Shown here piece by piece: positions 42,893-51,938 of a DNA stretch of 64,000 nt. The notes below the pieces were generated by a model that saw only the letters and a program-made list of their open reading frames with translations, did no database searches and was not told the origin of the DNA. Made by a program: the position numbers and the translations under genes. This DNA comes from Akkermansiaceae bacterium UBA1315 (GTDB taxonomy: Bacteria > Verrucomicrobiota > Verrucomicrobiia > Verrucomicrobiales > Akkermansiaceae): NCBI GenBank assembly GCA_002307065.1, contig DBTN01000012.1, positions 4,139-68,138 of the forward strand, in the 5' to 3' direction. Position 1 is the first letter of the stretch. Each line of letters begins with the position of its first letter.

Positions 42893-42946
42893 AAAAAAAA
42901 ATGCCGATTCATTTGGCCTTGGCGGCAAAACGAATCGGCATTTTTT
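42893..42946 (-). terminator. Bidirectional terminator of the coiled-coil gene
   Basis: AAAAAATGCCGATTC, 21-nt loop, GAATCGGCATTTTTT: a 15-bp arm with A and T tracts on the two sides. It closes the leftward coiled-coil gene that ends at 42961. Confidence 0.9.
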
Positions 42947-42960
42947 GAAAATTCGAAGCT

Positions 42961-43221
42961 TTATACTTCTTCGGGCGCAGCAGGTTCCTCAATGACGGGT
43001 TCCTTTTCTTCGACCTTTTTTTTGTGTTTGGTCGTCTTCTTTTTGTCGCGAGCTGCGTCCTTTTTCAAGGATTTCAGCTGTTCCTTCAGCGTGTGGACCG
43101 ACTTTTTCGCAAGCTTTACGCGCTCACGTGCGTCAAGGAGCTCCAGTTTTGCGACTTTGAGCTGCTCTTTGGTTTCAGTGATGGGTGATTCAGCCGTTGG
43201 GCTGTTGTCGTTGGTATTCAT
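42961..43221 (-). CDS. Small highly charged coiled-coil protein
   Basis: From MNTNDNSPTAESPITETKEQ (ATG at 43221) the protein has 86 residues. Residues 17-65 are a Lys/Glu-rich coiled coil (LKVAKLELLDARERVKLAKK). The end is a Lys run followed by an acidic Pro tail (EEKEPVIEEPAAPEEV). There is no signal peptide. No family was recognised. A strong terminator follows, so it is a real transcription unit. Confidence 0.6.
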   Translation of the reverse strand: MNTNDNSPTAESPITETKEQLKVAKLELLDARERVKLAKKSVHTLKEQLKSLKKDAARDKKKTTKHKKKVEEKEPVIEEPAAPEEV

Positions 43222-43445
43222 AAGAAAGATCGAGTCGGAAATCTGGAACAAATTTCGTGAGGCGTCGAGATTGGATGGCGAAAACGTAACGTCGAGGGAT
43301 CGACGCGACAATTTTTAGAATGTGACAATTTGTGAAACCCTTTCATTTCGGGCGTTTAGAGGGGGTGAAAATCATTGTCTGTCGGTTTCGTAACCGATGA
43401 AGGGTTCCCGCGACGGCGGTCAATTGTGAGAACTTTGGCGGGTCT

Positions 43446-44186
43446 GTGATTGTGACGGTGGCGAATATGGAACAAAAAAACGATTTACCATCTGGCGAAG
43501 CGCATCTCCGGGTGGCGGACATGGAGCTGAGCTACGGCCAGCATTATGAACTGACGCCCAATGGGATCGTACTGTTAAAATCCGGCCATCACCGAATTCA
43601 TCTTCATTTGCTGCAGAGTGCCGACTTGGGCGAATCCGCAGCGGCGGTCATCGAAAGTGTGTTGGAAAATGCGGATTTCAGCGAGGATACTTTTTCCCAT
43701 CGGCACAAACCGGCGTCGATCTTCCGGGCAGTTTCCACCCGGTCCATGCGGTTTATTCCGGATGCCTACAAAGAGGAATTGAGAAGGCGCCTTCTAGATT
43801 CGGATCCTCCGATGGCGAGAAGAGTTTCGAAACTTCTGATTCATATATACGAAACAGCGGTGTCGTATCCAGACGTCGAGACGCTCCTGCATTGTTACTT
43901 CCGGGCAGAATGGCTGACCCCTGACAAATTCACTTTGTATGTGAGAAGCCGGTTGATGCGGATTGAAGACAAAGCCGGTCTCGATAAAGAGTATTATGTC
44001 ATCAAGTCGGAAATGGACCAATTTGTCCAAAATTTTGATCCGGTTTTGGCAACCACCGGATTGAGTAAAAATCTCACGGAAGAGGAATTCTCCGAGGCGA
44101 TGGAGGTCCTGTATGAGAAGTTATCCAATCAGTATCGGCTGCGGAGTGTGAACTGCAGAAAAAAGGACATCAAGAGAACGGCATGA
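43446..44186 (+). CDS. Hypothetical protein, unknown family
   Basis: The 246-residue protein has no motif I recognise. It may start at 43446 or at the internal ATG of MEQKNDLPSGEAHLRVADME (43467). The N-terminal part (MELSYGQHYELTPNGIVLLK) looks beta-rich; the rest is helical and charged (MRFIPDAYKEELRRRLLDSD). There is no signal peptide or membrane segment, so it is cytoplasmic. The codon use and absence of overlapping better ORFs support it as real. It stands alone, 210 bp ahead of the amylase gene. Confidence 0.65.
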   Translation: MIVTVANMEQKNDLPSGEAHLRVADMELSYGQHYELTPNGIVLLKSGHHRIHLHLLQSADLGESAAAVIESVLENADFSEDTFSHRHKPASIFRAVSTRSMRFIPDAYKEELRRRLLDSDPPMARRVSKLLIHIYETAVSYPDVETLLHCYFRAEWLTPDKFTLYVRSRLMRIEDKAGLDKEYYVIKSEMDQFVQNFDPVLATTGLSKNLTEEEFSEAMEVLYEKLSNQYRLRSVNCRKKDIKRTA

Positions 44187-44396
44187 TGCCCGGGACGAGT
44201 GATTGATAAAATTTCACAAAAGCACTTTCGAATCGTCGCGCCTGTTATTGCGTGGATCGGAATTTGCCGCGCTCGTGCAAAATGCCAGGGAGGATGAGAA
44301 ATTTTGCAATGCAAGTGGGAGGTGGGTGAGAGCTGGATCGGCCAGCAGAGGGGTTTGGGAATTTGGTACGTTTGATGCGAAGGAGCGATCACTTTT

Positions 44397-46229
44397 ATGT
44401 CATCTCATTCAACTCAAGATGTGGATCTTGGTCTCCTTGCCGGTTCTGATATCGAATTCCGTGCAGAAACTCTTTATTTCATCGTCCTCGACCGATTCGC
44501 GAGTGGTAAGCCGGGGAAACCGCGAAAGGATGATCCGTTGTTCGATCCCCAACAAAAAGATTGGGGGAAGTATTGGGGAGGGGATATTCAAGGTCTCATC
44601 GATAAATTGGACTATCTGAAGTCGTTCGGCATCAGTTCGGTTTGGACGACTCCTTTGTTTGAGCAAGTCGAATCGTTATCTCTCAGCGATAAGCCGCAAG
44701 CCGCGCTTCATGGCTACTGGACGAGAGATTTTAAGCGGATCAACGCACGTTGGCTGAACGATCCCTCAGAAACTCGTCTGTTCACCCGGGATGATACTGT
44801 TTTCGACCGGTTGCTAGAAGAGATGCATTCCAAGGGGATGAAATATGTGCTCGATATCGTTTGCAACCATAGTTCGCCCGCAACCGAGAAGGGAAAGGGC
44901 AAGCTGTATGACGACGGTGAGCTGATTGCGGATTTTGATAACGATGTCGATCATTGGTATCACCACTACGGTGAAACTCAGGATTGGGATGACGAGTGGC
45001 AGGTCCAGAATTGTGAGTTGAGTGGTTTGGCGACGTTTAACGAAAATAATATTCTCTACCGGAATTATATCAAAGAGGCGATCAAACTGTGGGTTAAAAA
45101 AGGCATTGATGGAATTCGCATTGATACGGTGAAGCACATGCCGTTGTGGTTTTGGCAGGAGTTTAATGCCGATATGGCTGCTCTCAATCCGAGCCTGTTT
45201 CGGTTCGGGGAATGGATTCACAGTCATCCTGAGAATGAAGAATCGGTGAGATTTGCAAACAACGGCAGCATGAGTTTGCTCGACTTCGGCTTCAGTGCGG
45301 CGGTCCGGGAATGTCTTGGCAATGGCAATCCGGAAGGGTTTGGGCTGGTGCAAAATATCTTCGACTGTGACGGAAACTACGTCAGTGCGACCGAGTTGGT
45401 GATCTTTTTCGAAAATCACGACATGCCCCGTCTTCAGTCGCTTGGCGCATCCAACGAAATGTTGCATCTGGCCCTGGCGTTGACCATGACATCACGGGGG
45501 ATTCCTTGTCTCTATTATGGCTGTGAACAATATCTCCACAATGATACCGATTATGGGAATGATCCCTACAATCGACCGATGATGGAGCATTTTGAAATGA
45601 ACGAGGCGACGCGGTTGATTGGCATTCTTGCAGAAGAGCGACGGGAGAATCAAGCGATTCAATGGGGCGGTCAGTGGCCGAAGTGGGTTGACGCGGACAC
45701 TTATATCTATCTCCGGCGTTATCGAGAATCAAGGTGCCTCGTGGTGGTGCACAAAGGTGAACCGCGAGATCTGGAGGTGGAAAATATTGAAATGCCAGAG
45801 GGCGAACATCGATGCATCGTGACTGGGCAGACGATCCAGGTCATTGAAGAAAAAGCGAAGATCCATCTCGTCGGCAACGATACGCTTGTTTTTCCGGTCC
45901 GAGGGGAACGGATTCGTGGAAAATCGATTGTGAGAATTCAGATCAACGGGGCTCCGACATTGCCCGGAGATCGACTGGCGGTCATCGGCGACTGTGAAGA
46001 GTTGGGTCGATGGGATTTGAGAGATTGCGTTGAGCTTGAATGTATCAACTCGAACACCTGGTTTGGTGAACTCGTTTTTGACGCGTCCGCAGGGGTAGCG
46101 GTGGGTTATAAGTATGTCATTTTTTCCGCAGAAAATGAATTCACACCACGCCGTGAGATGCGCGTGGTTCGCCGTCGTCTCGTGCTGCCCGAAGGTCACG
46201 CGAAGTGGCGTGATCGCTGGGAGGAATGA
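44397..46229 (+). CDS. GH13 alpha-amylase/CGTase-like enzyme with C-terminal starch-binding domain
   Basis: The 610-residue enzyme acts on alpha-1,4-glucans. The catalytic residues are Asp243 (GIDGIRIDTVKHM), Glu272 (RFGEWIH) and Asp342 (FFENHDM), with spacing like cyclodextrin glucanotransferases (229/257/328). YFIVLDRFASGKPGKPRKDD is the family's first conserved region. The last 100 residues (TLPGDRLAVIGDCEELGRWD) are a CBM20-type starch-binding domain. There is no signal peptide, unusual for CGTases, which points to intracellular glycogen-like substrate. It is tail-to-tail with malQ, with zero bases between the stops. A GGAG run lies upstream of the ATG. Confidence 0.88.
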   Translation: MSSHSTQDVDLGLLAGSDIEFRAETLYFIVLDRFASGKPGKPRKDDPLFDPQQKDWGKYWGGDIQGLIDKLDYLKSFGISSVWTTPLFEQVESLSLSDKPQAALHGYWTRDFKRINARWLNDPSETRLFTRDDTVFDRLLEEMHSKGMKYVLDIVCNHSSPATEKGKGKLYDDGELIADFDNDVDHWYHHYGETQDWDDEWQVQNCELSGLATFNENNILYRNYIKEAIKLWVKKGIDGIRIDTVKHMPLWFWQEFNADMAALNPSLFRFGEWIHSHPENEESVRFANNGSMSLLDFGFSAAVRECLGNGNPEGFGLVQNIFDCDGNYVSATELVIFFENHDMPRLQSLGASNEMLHLALALTMTSRGIPCLYYGCEQYLHNDTDYGNDPYNRPMMEHFEMNEATRLIGILAEERRENQAIQWGGQWPKWVDADTYIYLRRYRESRCLVVVHKGEPRDLEVENIEMPEGEHRCIVTGQTIQVIEEKAKIHLVGNDTLVFPVRGERIRGKSIVRIQINGAPTLPGDRLAVIGDCEELGRWDLRDCVELECINSNTWFGELVFDASAGVAVGYKYVIFSAENEFTPRREMRVVRRRLVLPEGHAKWRDRWEE

Positions 46230-47951
46230 TCATTCTGCTGGGGAAGGGACGCGGTCTGTTTCTCGAATCAATGCTCCCACTCGATCGGCGAGCGAGCCGT
46301 AGAGTGGATGACGTTCGTAGTCGGGAAATGAAAACTCCAATCGGCTGCACCAAGTCTCGAGACCATAGCTCCCCGGTAGGTTGTATCGAACCGGTATGCC
46401 GTAAAGATCGGAAGCAGTGAGCACCGCAAATTTGCAACGGCTTTTGAACAGCGAAGTCTGAAGTGCGAACAGCAAGTCATCGGTCAGGAAATCCGGTCGA
46501 GGTTCGGTCCAATTTGCGAATGCCATCAAGCGGTCCAATTTTTTGGCCTCCTCGGAAGATGGATCGTTCCTCGCCACCTGGCGGAGGTGCTCGTAGAGCA
46601 GAGCCAGAGGAGCATGGTCATGATTTCCATAAGAGATGAGACTTAACTCACGAAATGTTCCTTCCTCCCATTGCCCGGGAAGACCATCGACCAAACCTTC
46701 GAGCTGAGGAAAAACCAAGTTCGCCAATTGAAGGTCATCGATTGCCTTTCGGATGTAGCCAGCCATTTGCCCCATGATTTCCGCATACAATTCCATCGAT
46801 CCCGCTTCGTCGCGGAGAATCGAAATGATTTCCCGCCCCTGAAGATCGTTCATGCCTGCGGTGATCGGATCGGTATCCGGGCCGGGGATAAACCTCGGTA
46901 GCAACCCTCCTGTTCTTAATGCTGCTTCTTCGGCGGTGAGATTCGCAAATTCGGCGTGGCGTGGTCCGGCGCTCCAAGGAAACATATAAGCCCGGAAATA
47001 TCCGCGCAGATGATCGAGTCGACAGATATGAAAAAACCTTTTTTCAAAGGCGATGCGTGATCGAAGCCAAGCAAAACCGGTTGCTCGGTGGTTTTCCCAG
47101 CGGTAGGGAGGAAATCCCCAGTTTTGTCCCCATCGGGCGGAATCGGCCGTGGTATCAAATGAAGCCATCGGCGGAGTACCCATGTTCCAATCGAGTTCGA
47201 AAAGTTGGGGGTTCGCCCAGACGTCCGCGCTGCTACTGCCCACGCCGAAGGACATTTCTCCCATCAATTGAACGCCTTTGGTTTCAGCATACTTTCTTAC
47301 GTCGAGCCACTGTCGCACTCCGACCCACTGGGCGAATGCCAGCCCGTCCATCGTGCGCTCGAGAGCTTCGCGATCCGTGTGGCGTGCCAGCCAGCTTTCG
47401 GCACCGGCGACGCTATGGTGCTCGGGTCGCCAGTCCAACCAGTTTGGATTTCCTTCATATTCACGAATCAGTAACCGGTAGAGCAAATAGTGCCTCAGCC
47501 AGCTTTGCTCCTGATTTTTGAAAGTTGTAAACTCCGCCGCCAGTGCCTCGTCCGATTGTTGAATAAAACGTCGGTGAGCCTGAAACAGCACTTGGAGTTT
47601 CAGAGAATGAACGGACCCATGCTTGACGATGCCATTGCGGAGCTGAGTTCGCCACGAATCGGGGGCGAGCTGTGTCAGATCCTCGTGAGTCAATCCCGGA
47701 ACTTCCTCTGGAGTTAAAGAAAGAAGGGCGGGAGAGAGCGCTTTGGAGCTGATCGGGCTGTAAGGGCTCGGATCTTCAAATGTTTCATGGATCGGTAAAA
47801 TTTGAAGCACGGCGAAGGACCGGGCGGCGCAAAAATCGATCGCCTGCCGAACTGCGAAGGTGTCACCAATACCGAAATCATCATCGTGGCGAAGAGCGAA
47901 AACCGGTGCAAGTAAGCCTGCGAGTCTCGGTTGAGATTTTTGAGATATCAT
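46230..47951 (-). CDS. malQ: 4-alpha-glucanotransferase (amylomaltase)
   Basis: MalQ disproportionates malto-oligosaccharides. The 573-residue GH77 protein has RLAGLLAPVFALRHDDDFGI, QILPIHETFEDPSPYSPISS, LMGEMSFGVGSSSADVWANP, CRLDHLRGYFRAYMFPW and the catalytic region ELYAEIMGQM, then SYGNHDHAP, marks of the family (with substitutions: the common ED.G appears as AEIMG, so the acid residue assignment is provisional). It would share intracellular glucans with the convergent GH13 enzyme. The SDR gene lies 17 bp upstream in the same direction. Confidence 0.88.
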   Translation of the reverse strand: MISQKSQPRLAGLLAPVFALRHDDDFGIGDTFAVRQAIDFCAARSFAVLQILPIHETFEDPSPYSPISSKALSPALLSLTPEEVPGLTHEDLTQLAPDSWRTQLRNGIVKHGSVHSLKLQVLFQAHRRFIQQSDEALAAEFTTFKNQEQSWLRHYLLYRLLIREYEGNPNWLDWRPEHHSVAGAESWLARHTDREALERTMDGLAFAQWVGVRQWLDVRKYAETKGVQLMGEMSFGVGSSSADVWANPQLFELDWNMGTPPMASFDTTADSARWGQNWGFPPYRWENHRATGFAWLRSRIAFEKRFFHICRLDHLRGYFRAYMFPWSAGPRHAEFANLTAEEAALRTGGLLPRFIPGPDTDPITAGMNDLQGREIISILRDEAGSMELYAEIMGQMAGYIRKAIDDLQLANLVFPQLEGLVDGLPGQWEEGTFRELSLISYGNHDHAPLALLYEHLRQVARNDPSSEEAKKLDRLMAFANWTEPRPDFLTDDLLFALQTSLFKSRCKFAVLTASDLYGIPVRYNLPGSYGLETWCSRLEFSFPDYERHPLYGSLADRVGALIRETDRVPSPAE

Positions 47952-47968
47952 GGAAAGGTCGATCAGAA

Positions 47969-48862
47969 TTAACCGTTGATAATCTCTCCGCCATTGGGAT
48001 GAAGTGTCTGGCCCGTCATGTAGGATGCATCTTTAGAAGCCAGAAATACATAACTTTCCGCGCATTCCCAGGGCTCGCCGGGGCGGCCCAGAGGCGTATC
48101 CGATCCAAAACTTGCAACTTTGTCTTCTGGAAAGGTCGCCGGAATCAGTGGCGTCCAGATCGGCCCGGGCGCAACGGCATTCACTCGAATCTGATCCCCG
48201 GCGAGTTGCTGGGAAAGCGACCGGGTAAATGAAACGATTGCTCCCTTGGTAGCGGAGTAATCGACCAAAGCCGGGCTCCCCCGATAAGCGGTGACCGACG
48301 CGGTATTGATGATGCTGGCGAAGTTCGATTTTTTCAGGTGGGGTAATGCGGCTTTCGTCAGAAAGAACATCGAAAAGATATTGGTTCGAAAGGTAGAGAT
48401 GAGTTTGTCTTCTTCGAGGTCGAGGATCGATTTGCAGGGGTGCTGCTCTGCGGCGTTGTTGACCAAGATATCCAACTTTCCAAACAGTGAGATGATTTTT
48501 TCAATCGCCTCCTCGCAGTCTTTCGCATGACCGACGTTTCCGGAAAAAATCTCACAGCGTCTGCCCATCGCTTGTATGTCACGAGCCGTGGTCTTGGCGT
48601 CATCGTGTTCATTCAGATAAACAATCATCACATCTGCGCCCTCGCGCGCGAACGCAAGTGCGGTCGCTCTGCCGATGCCGGAATCACCGCCGGTAATAAG
48701 GGCGACTTGACCAAGAAGACGGTCGCTTCCTTTGGCGCCCGGTTGCACTGAAACCGGTTGCGGAGTCATTTGGCTTTCCACGCCAGGTTGGGTGTTCTGA
48801 TGTTGCGGCGGTCGTTGAGGTTTGTCTGAAGAGGCTCCTTGATCGCTCGATTTGTTACTCAT
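47969..48862 (-). CDS. Short-chain dehydrogenase/reductase, general-stress type
   Basis: The 297-residue SDR starts MSNKSSDQGASSDKPQRPPQ and has a 45-residue polar extension before the Rossmann fold. The NAD(P) motif is ALITGGDSGIGRATALAFA, NNAAEQ follows, and the catalytic Tyr/Lys are in DYSATKGAIVSFTR. The long Gln/Pro-rich N terminus and the QVALITGGDSGIGRA pattern match the YdaD/YhxC/YghA group often induced by stress in Bacillus and E. coli. Substrate is unknown. malQ follows 17 bp downstream. Confidence 0.86.
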   Translation of the reverse strand: MSNKSSDQGASSDKPQRPPQHQNTQPGVESQMTPQPVSVQPGAKGSDRLLGQVALITGGDSGIGRATALAFAREGADVMIVYLNEHDDAKTTARDIQAMGRRCEIFSGNVGHAKDCEEAIEKIISLFGKLDILVNNAAEQHPCKSILDLEEDKLISTFRTNIFSMFFLTKAALPHLKKSNFASIINTASVTAYRGSPALVDYSATKGAIVSFTRSLSQQLAGDQIRVNAVAPGPIWTPLIPATFPEDKVASFGSDTPLGRPGEPWECAESYVFLASKDASYMTGQTLHPNGGEIING

Positions 48863-49276
48863 GCGCGTCTTATCGCATGGCGTGTGCCAGCAGAAAATTG
48901 CCACAGATCAAGGAGTTAGGTTTTCATGAAAGCGGTGATTTGCATCCCGATCGCGGCAAACTGCATTCGATCAGCCAAGCGGGGAGGGCTTTTAGGTTTG
49001 GAGATCAGATTCCATTTAACGGAAAAAAACCGGCATCGATCCCCCATAAGTCATCCGCTGAAAAGCTCGCTTCCCAGCTATTTTTTGTCACAAATTTATC
49101 TGAAAATATCCCTGGTCTTTCCCACAGAGACCACCCGCAGACCATGATTCCAATAAATTCGATCGGCGCTGTCCAGTTAGAGACAGGTGATGATCGATTT
49201 TCCAAAGGATCGCGATGGTCTCATGCCAAGGAAACTCAGTTTTTTCTGTCTCCCATATCCAGCAACACCATACCAC
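48863..49276. other. Gene-free interval between the SDR and PEP-CTERM genes
   Basis: I see no credible gene in this divergent 414-bp stretch. It is AT-richer than its surroundings. TTGTCA followed after 16 nt by TATCCT near 49087-49114 is a possible promoter for the PEP-CTERM gene; the match is weak. Confidence 0.4.
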
Positions 49277-50056
49277 ATGAATACACCCGTCTCATCTCCT
49301 CGATGGTTCCGTTCCGCAGTGATGCATTGCTTTTCTTCCCTCGTCCCCGCAGTGGGAGTTTGGGGGCTGTCGCCATTCGTTGGCGCGGCTGTGATTCAAA
49401 CGAACTATAACAGTGCCAATACGGCAGTGCCCGGGCCTGAGTCCACGGTATCTAGCACGGATTTGCTGCAGACCCACTTGGCTTCGGCGTCTCACTCCGG
49501 CGATAGTGGGTCAGGATATCGGTATTTTTACGAAAATCCGGCGGATCTTAGCCTCCTGACGGATGGTCAATTTGGTGGGAGTTATGACACGGAAGCCAGC
49601 GTGTTTCCGAATCAGGTGACGCTGACATTTGCTTTGGATCTCGATGCGAGTCCGCAGGGTTACACGATCTCTTCGATCTCGACCTATGCCAACTGGGATG
49701 AAGGACGCGACGGCCAAGCCTACACCGTGGAATATTCACTCGTGAGCGCGCCAATGACCTTTTTAACGCTGACGACCATCACTACTTTCAATCCGGATGT
49801 CTCCACGGAATCTTCCACCCTGGTGAGGTTGACGAGTTCCAGTGGCCCATTGGCTGAGGGGGTGGCAAGCTTGCGTTTCGTGTTTGGGAATTATGCTGCA
49901 AACCAGTCGGCCGTCGAAAATGGAGGTACGGCGTATCGGGAATTTGATGTGGTGGGTGCGGTGACGGTGCCCGAGCCCAGCAGTGCTTTGTTATTCGGCT
50001 CCGGTCTGTATCTTCTCACTTCACGGAGATCGGTGAAAGCTAGAAACGCTCTATGA
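49277..50056 (+). CDS. PEP-CTERM sorting-domain exported protein
   Basis: From MNTPVSSPRWFRSAVMHCFS (ATG at 49277) the protein has 259 residues with a signal peptide (SLVPAVGVWGLSPFVGAA). The mature part (FGGSYDTEASVFPNQVTLTF, TISSISTYANWDEGRDGQAY) is a beta-sandwich-like domain resembling F5/8-type carbohydrate-binding folds, a weak call. The C terminus is the PEP-CTERM tag: VPEPSSALLFGSGLYLLTSR followed by basic residues. Such proteins are processed by an exosortase for surface display; no exosortase gene is in this window. Confidence 0.85.
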   Translation: MNTPVSSPRWFRSAVMHCFSSLVPAVGVWGLSPFVGAAVIQTNYNSANTAVPGPESTVSSTDLLQTHLASASHSGDSGSGYRYFYENPADLSLLTDGQFGGSYDTEASVFPNQVTLTFALDLDASPQGYTISSISTYANWDEGRDGQAYTVEYSLVSAPMTFLTLTTITTFNPDVSTESSTLVRLTSSSGPLAEGVASLRFVFGNYAANQSAVENGGTAYREFDVVGAVTVPEPSSALLFGSGLYLLTSRRSVKARNAL

Positions 50057-50229
50057 TGCGGGTCACCGGGCATTAGATTATCCTGCGTTCCGACGAGTGA
50101 GATCTGCTTGATCGGATGTTTTTAATCCAGCCCGAGGCGCTCAGAGATCATCAGATCGGCGAGGGCTTTGGGCTGGTTTTCATGGGCAACCAGATGTTTT
50201 TTTAAGGGATCGACTGGTTAAATAAACGG

Positions 50230-50760
50230 CTATGGCATCACTTGGATGGCCGAGGCGTTGATGATGAGAGAGTCCGCTGTTGAGTTTTCGGCGACTTTAC
50301 CAGAAACGGTAAGGTATTTAAGTTTTCCCAGTCCGCTAAGTCCTTCGAGATCTTCTTTAAGTATACGTCCGTCGTCGCCGATGATCTGCACGGTTGCCAG
50401 GGCTACTTTTTTATCTTCTTTTGAGTCGCAGCACGCGTCCCAGGGAGTTTTACAGGTGTCGCCGGGCATTTCGTTGCAGGCTGTTAGAAGCGTCGGATCT
50501 CCTAATGTAAAAACAGCCCGTTGTTTGACGAATGGATTGGCAGAACCAAAAATGCGGCCGCTGAGGGTGATTTCAGCGCCGGGTCGCGCGGTTGTGCGCG
50601 CGATATGGATGGGTTGAGGATCACCTCTGGGTTTTGCCGCAAGAACCGTTTGGAGCGTCTCGCTCGGTTTGTGGTTCGATCGGGTTGTAACGGAGGCGGC
50701 TTCTTCTTTGCATGAGGAAAGAAGGCATGATGCGGCGAGAATCAGATAGGTTGGTTTCAT
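50230..50760 (-). CDS. OB-fold-like Cys-containing lipoprotein of the ABC export operon
   Basis: The 176-residue protein starts MKPTYLILAASCLLSSCKEE, a lipoprotein signal with lipobox at Cys17. The core (AEITLSGRIFGSANPFVKQR, LKYLTVSGKVAENSTADSLI) has the beta pattern of an OB fold. A cysteine-rich loop TACNEMPGDTCKTPWDACCD interrupts it and suggests metal binding or disulfides. No known family name applies. It is the last gene after the permease (21 bp), so it is an export-operon partner, probably facing the periplasm. Confidence 0.7.
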   Translation of the reverse strand: MKPTYLILAASCLLSSCKEEAASVTTRSNHKPSETLQTVLAAKPRGDPQPIHIARTTARPGAEITLSGRIFGSANPFVKQRAVFTLGDPTLLTACNEMPGDTCKTPWDACCDSKEDKKVALATVQIIGDDGRILKEDLEGLSGLGKLKYLTVSGKVAENSTADSLIINASAIQVMP

Positions 50761-50781
50761 GGTGGTTTGGGGTGTCTGGGA

Positions 50782-51933
50782 TCAAGAGGAACGGAGGGCG
50801 ACGGGAAGTTTAGGATTCAGACAGCGTATCGCGGGTGAGACGGTTCCGATCAGTCCGAGAAGCACCCCGGTGCCGATGCCTGTCAAAGCGACCGATGGGC
50901 TGACTTCCAAGGTGAATGCACCTATTGAAAATGAAATGGTTCGTCCGTCTAGGAGGAACAACGCGGCGACGGAGGCGACGAGGGTACCGGCTAAGCAAGC
51001 CAAAGTGCTTTCTTGAATCAAGCTGATCAGTAAGGTGCCGCGTCCGAAACCGATTGCTTGAAGGGTCGCCATCTCTCGCACCCGCGAAGCAAATGCCGCG
51101 TAAAGCGTGTTGATTCCACCGAAGAGTGCGCCTGTCGCGATTAGGCCTGCGGTGATCCATGTCATGACTCTCAGCGGTTTGAAGAATGCTGTGAGACGGG
51201 CATAATAGTCACTTTCTCTCAGGGCGGTGAGCTCCAGATCGAGGCGTTGTTTGGTGAATAGTTCCGTTTCGGCAAAGTCTGTGGGATCATCCAGGCGAAG
51301 CGCGATGCAGGAAACTGTATCGCGTTTTGCGAGGACCCGTACATCACCTAGAGTTGCCCAGATTTCCGATTCGAGCACGGTGCCGGGCGCGGCGAAAATT
51401 CCCGAAATCTTCATCGTTTGGTCGTCCAACGTTACCTTGGAGTTCATGTCCAGAGCCTGCTTGGGAAAGCCTAATTTCCTCCATGCAAGCTCTCCGACCA
51501 TGATTTCGCCCGCCGCCGGAAAAGTGCCCTCAATCAGGCGGACTTCCGGGTGCACTCTCAGCGCCTGATAGGTTACTCCGCGAATCAGTGCCTGTCCTCG
51601 CCTTCCATCGTCGAGAGTCAGGTAGTTCATATAATGAATTTCACTGGAAACGGCTCTGACTCCGAGACGTTTGGAAATTCCCGGCACACCCGCTTCGGCG
51701 ATGCCAGCGGTTTTGTCAGGAACCTCGCTGCGTTGAATACTTTCTTCCGAGCCTGCGCCAATGAGGATGACGTTGTGAGGAGAACCGGAGGAGGACAGAA
51801 CCTGTTTCATGCCGGTATTCACGGCGACGGCGGTCATCACGAGCAGGACGACCAGAGCGCTGCCTCCAATTGTTTGCGCAAGCCGCGCTTTCGACCGGAA
51901 TAAATTTCGGACCGCGTAGGAAAAAGGTAGCAT
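50782..51933 (-). CDS. MacB/FtsX-type ABC transporter permease, copy 2
   Basis: The 383-residue protein has one N-terminal membrane helix (SALVVLLVMTAVAVNTGMKQ), a large periplasmic domain and three C-terminal helices (TWITAGLIATGALFGGINTL, STLACLAGTLVASVAALFLL, SPSVALTGIGTGVLLGLIGT), the FtsX/MacB fold. The REMATLQAIGFGRGTLLISL coupling helix is typical. It is paired with the second permease 5 bp upstream, which suggests a heterodimeric channel-like exporter. No MacB fused ATPase is present; the ATPase is separate. Confidence 0.85.
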   Translation of the reverse strand: MLPFSYAVRNLFRSKARLAQTIGGSALVVLLVMTAVAVNTGMKQVLSSSGSPHNVILIGAGSEESIQRSEVPDKTAGIAEAGVPGISKRLGVRAVSSEIHYMNYLTLDDGRRGQALIRGVTYQALRVHPEVRLIEGTFPAAGEIMVGELAWRKLGFPKQALDMNSKVTLDDQTMKISGIFAAPGTVLESEIWATLGDVRVLAKRDTVSCIALRLDDPTDFAETELFTKQRLDLELTALRESDYYARLTAFFKPLRVMTWITAGLIATGALFGGINTLYAAFASRVREMATLQAIGFGRGTLLISLIQESTLACLAGTLVASVAALFLLDGRTISFSIGAFTLEVSPSVALTGIGTGVLLGLIGTVSPAIRCLNPKLPVALRSS

Positions 51934-51938
51934 GCGAT

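Noticed and set aside
44129..44392. Leftward ORF between the unknown gene and the amylase
   Set aside because: Composition is unlike a protein (Pro/His/Cys scatter) and it overlaps the 3' end of a better gene; I see no start signal.
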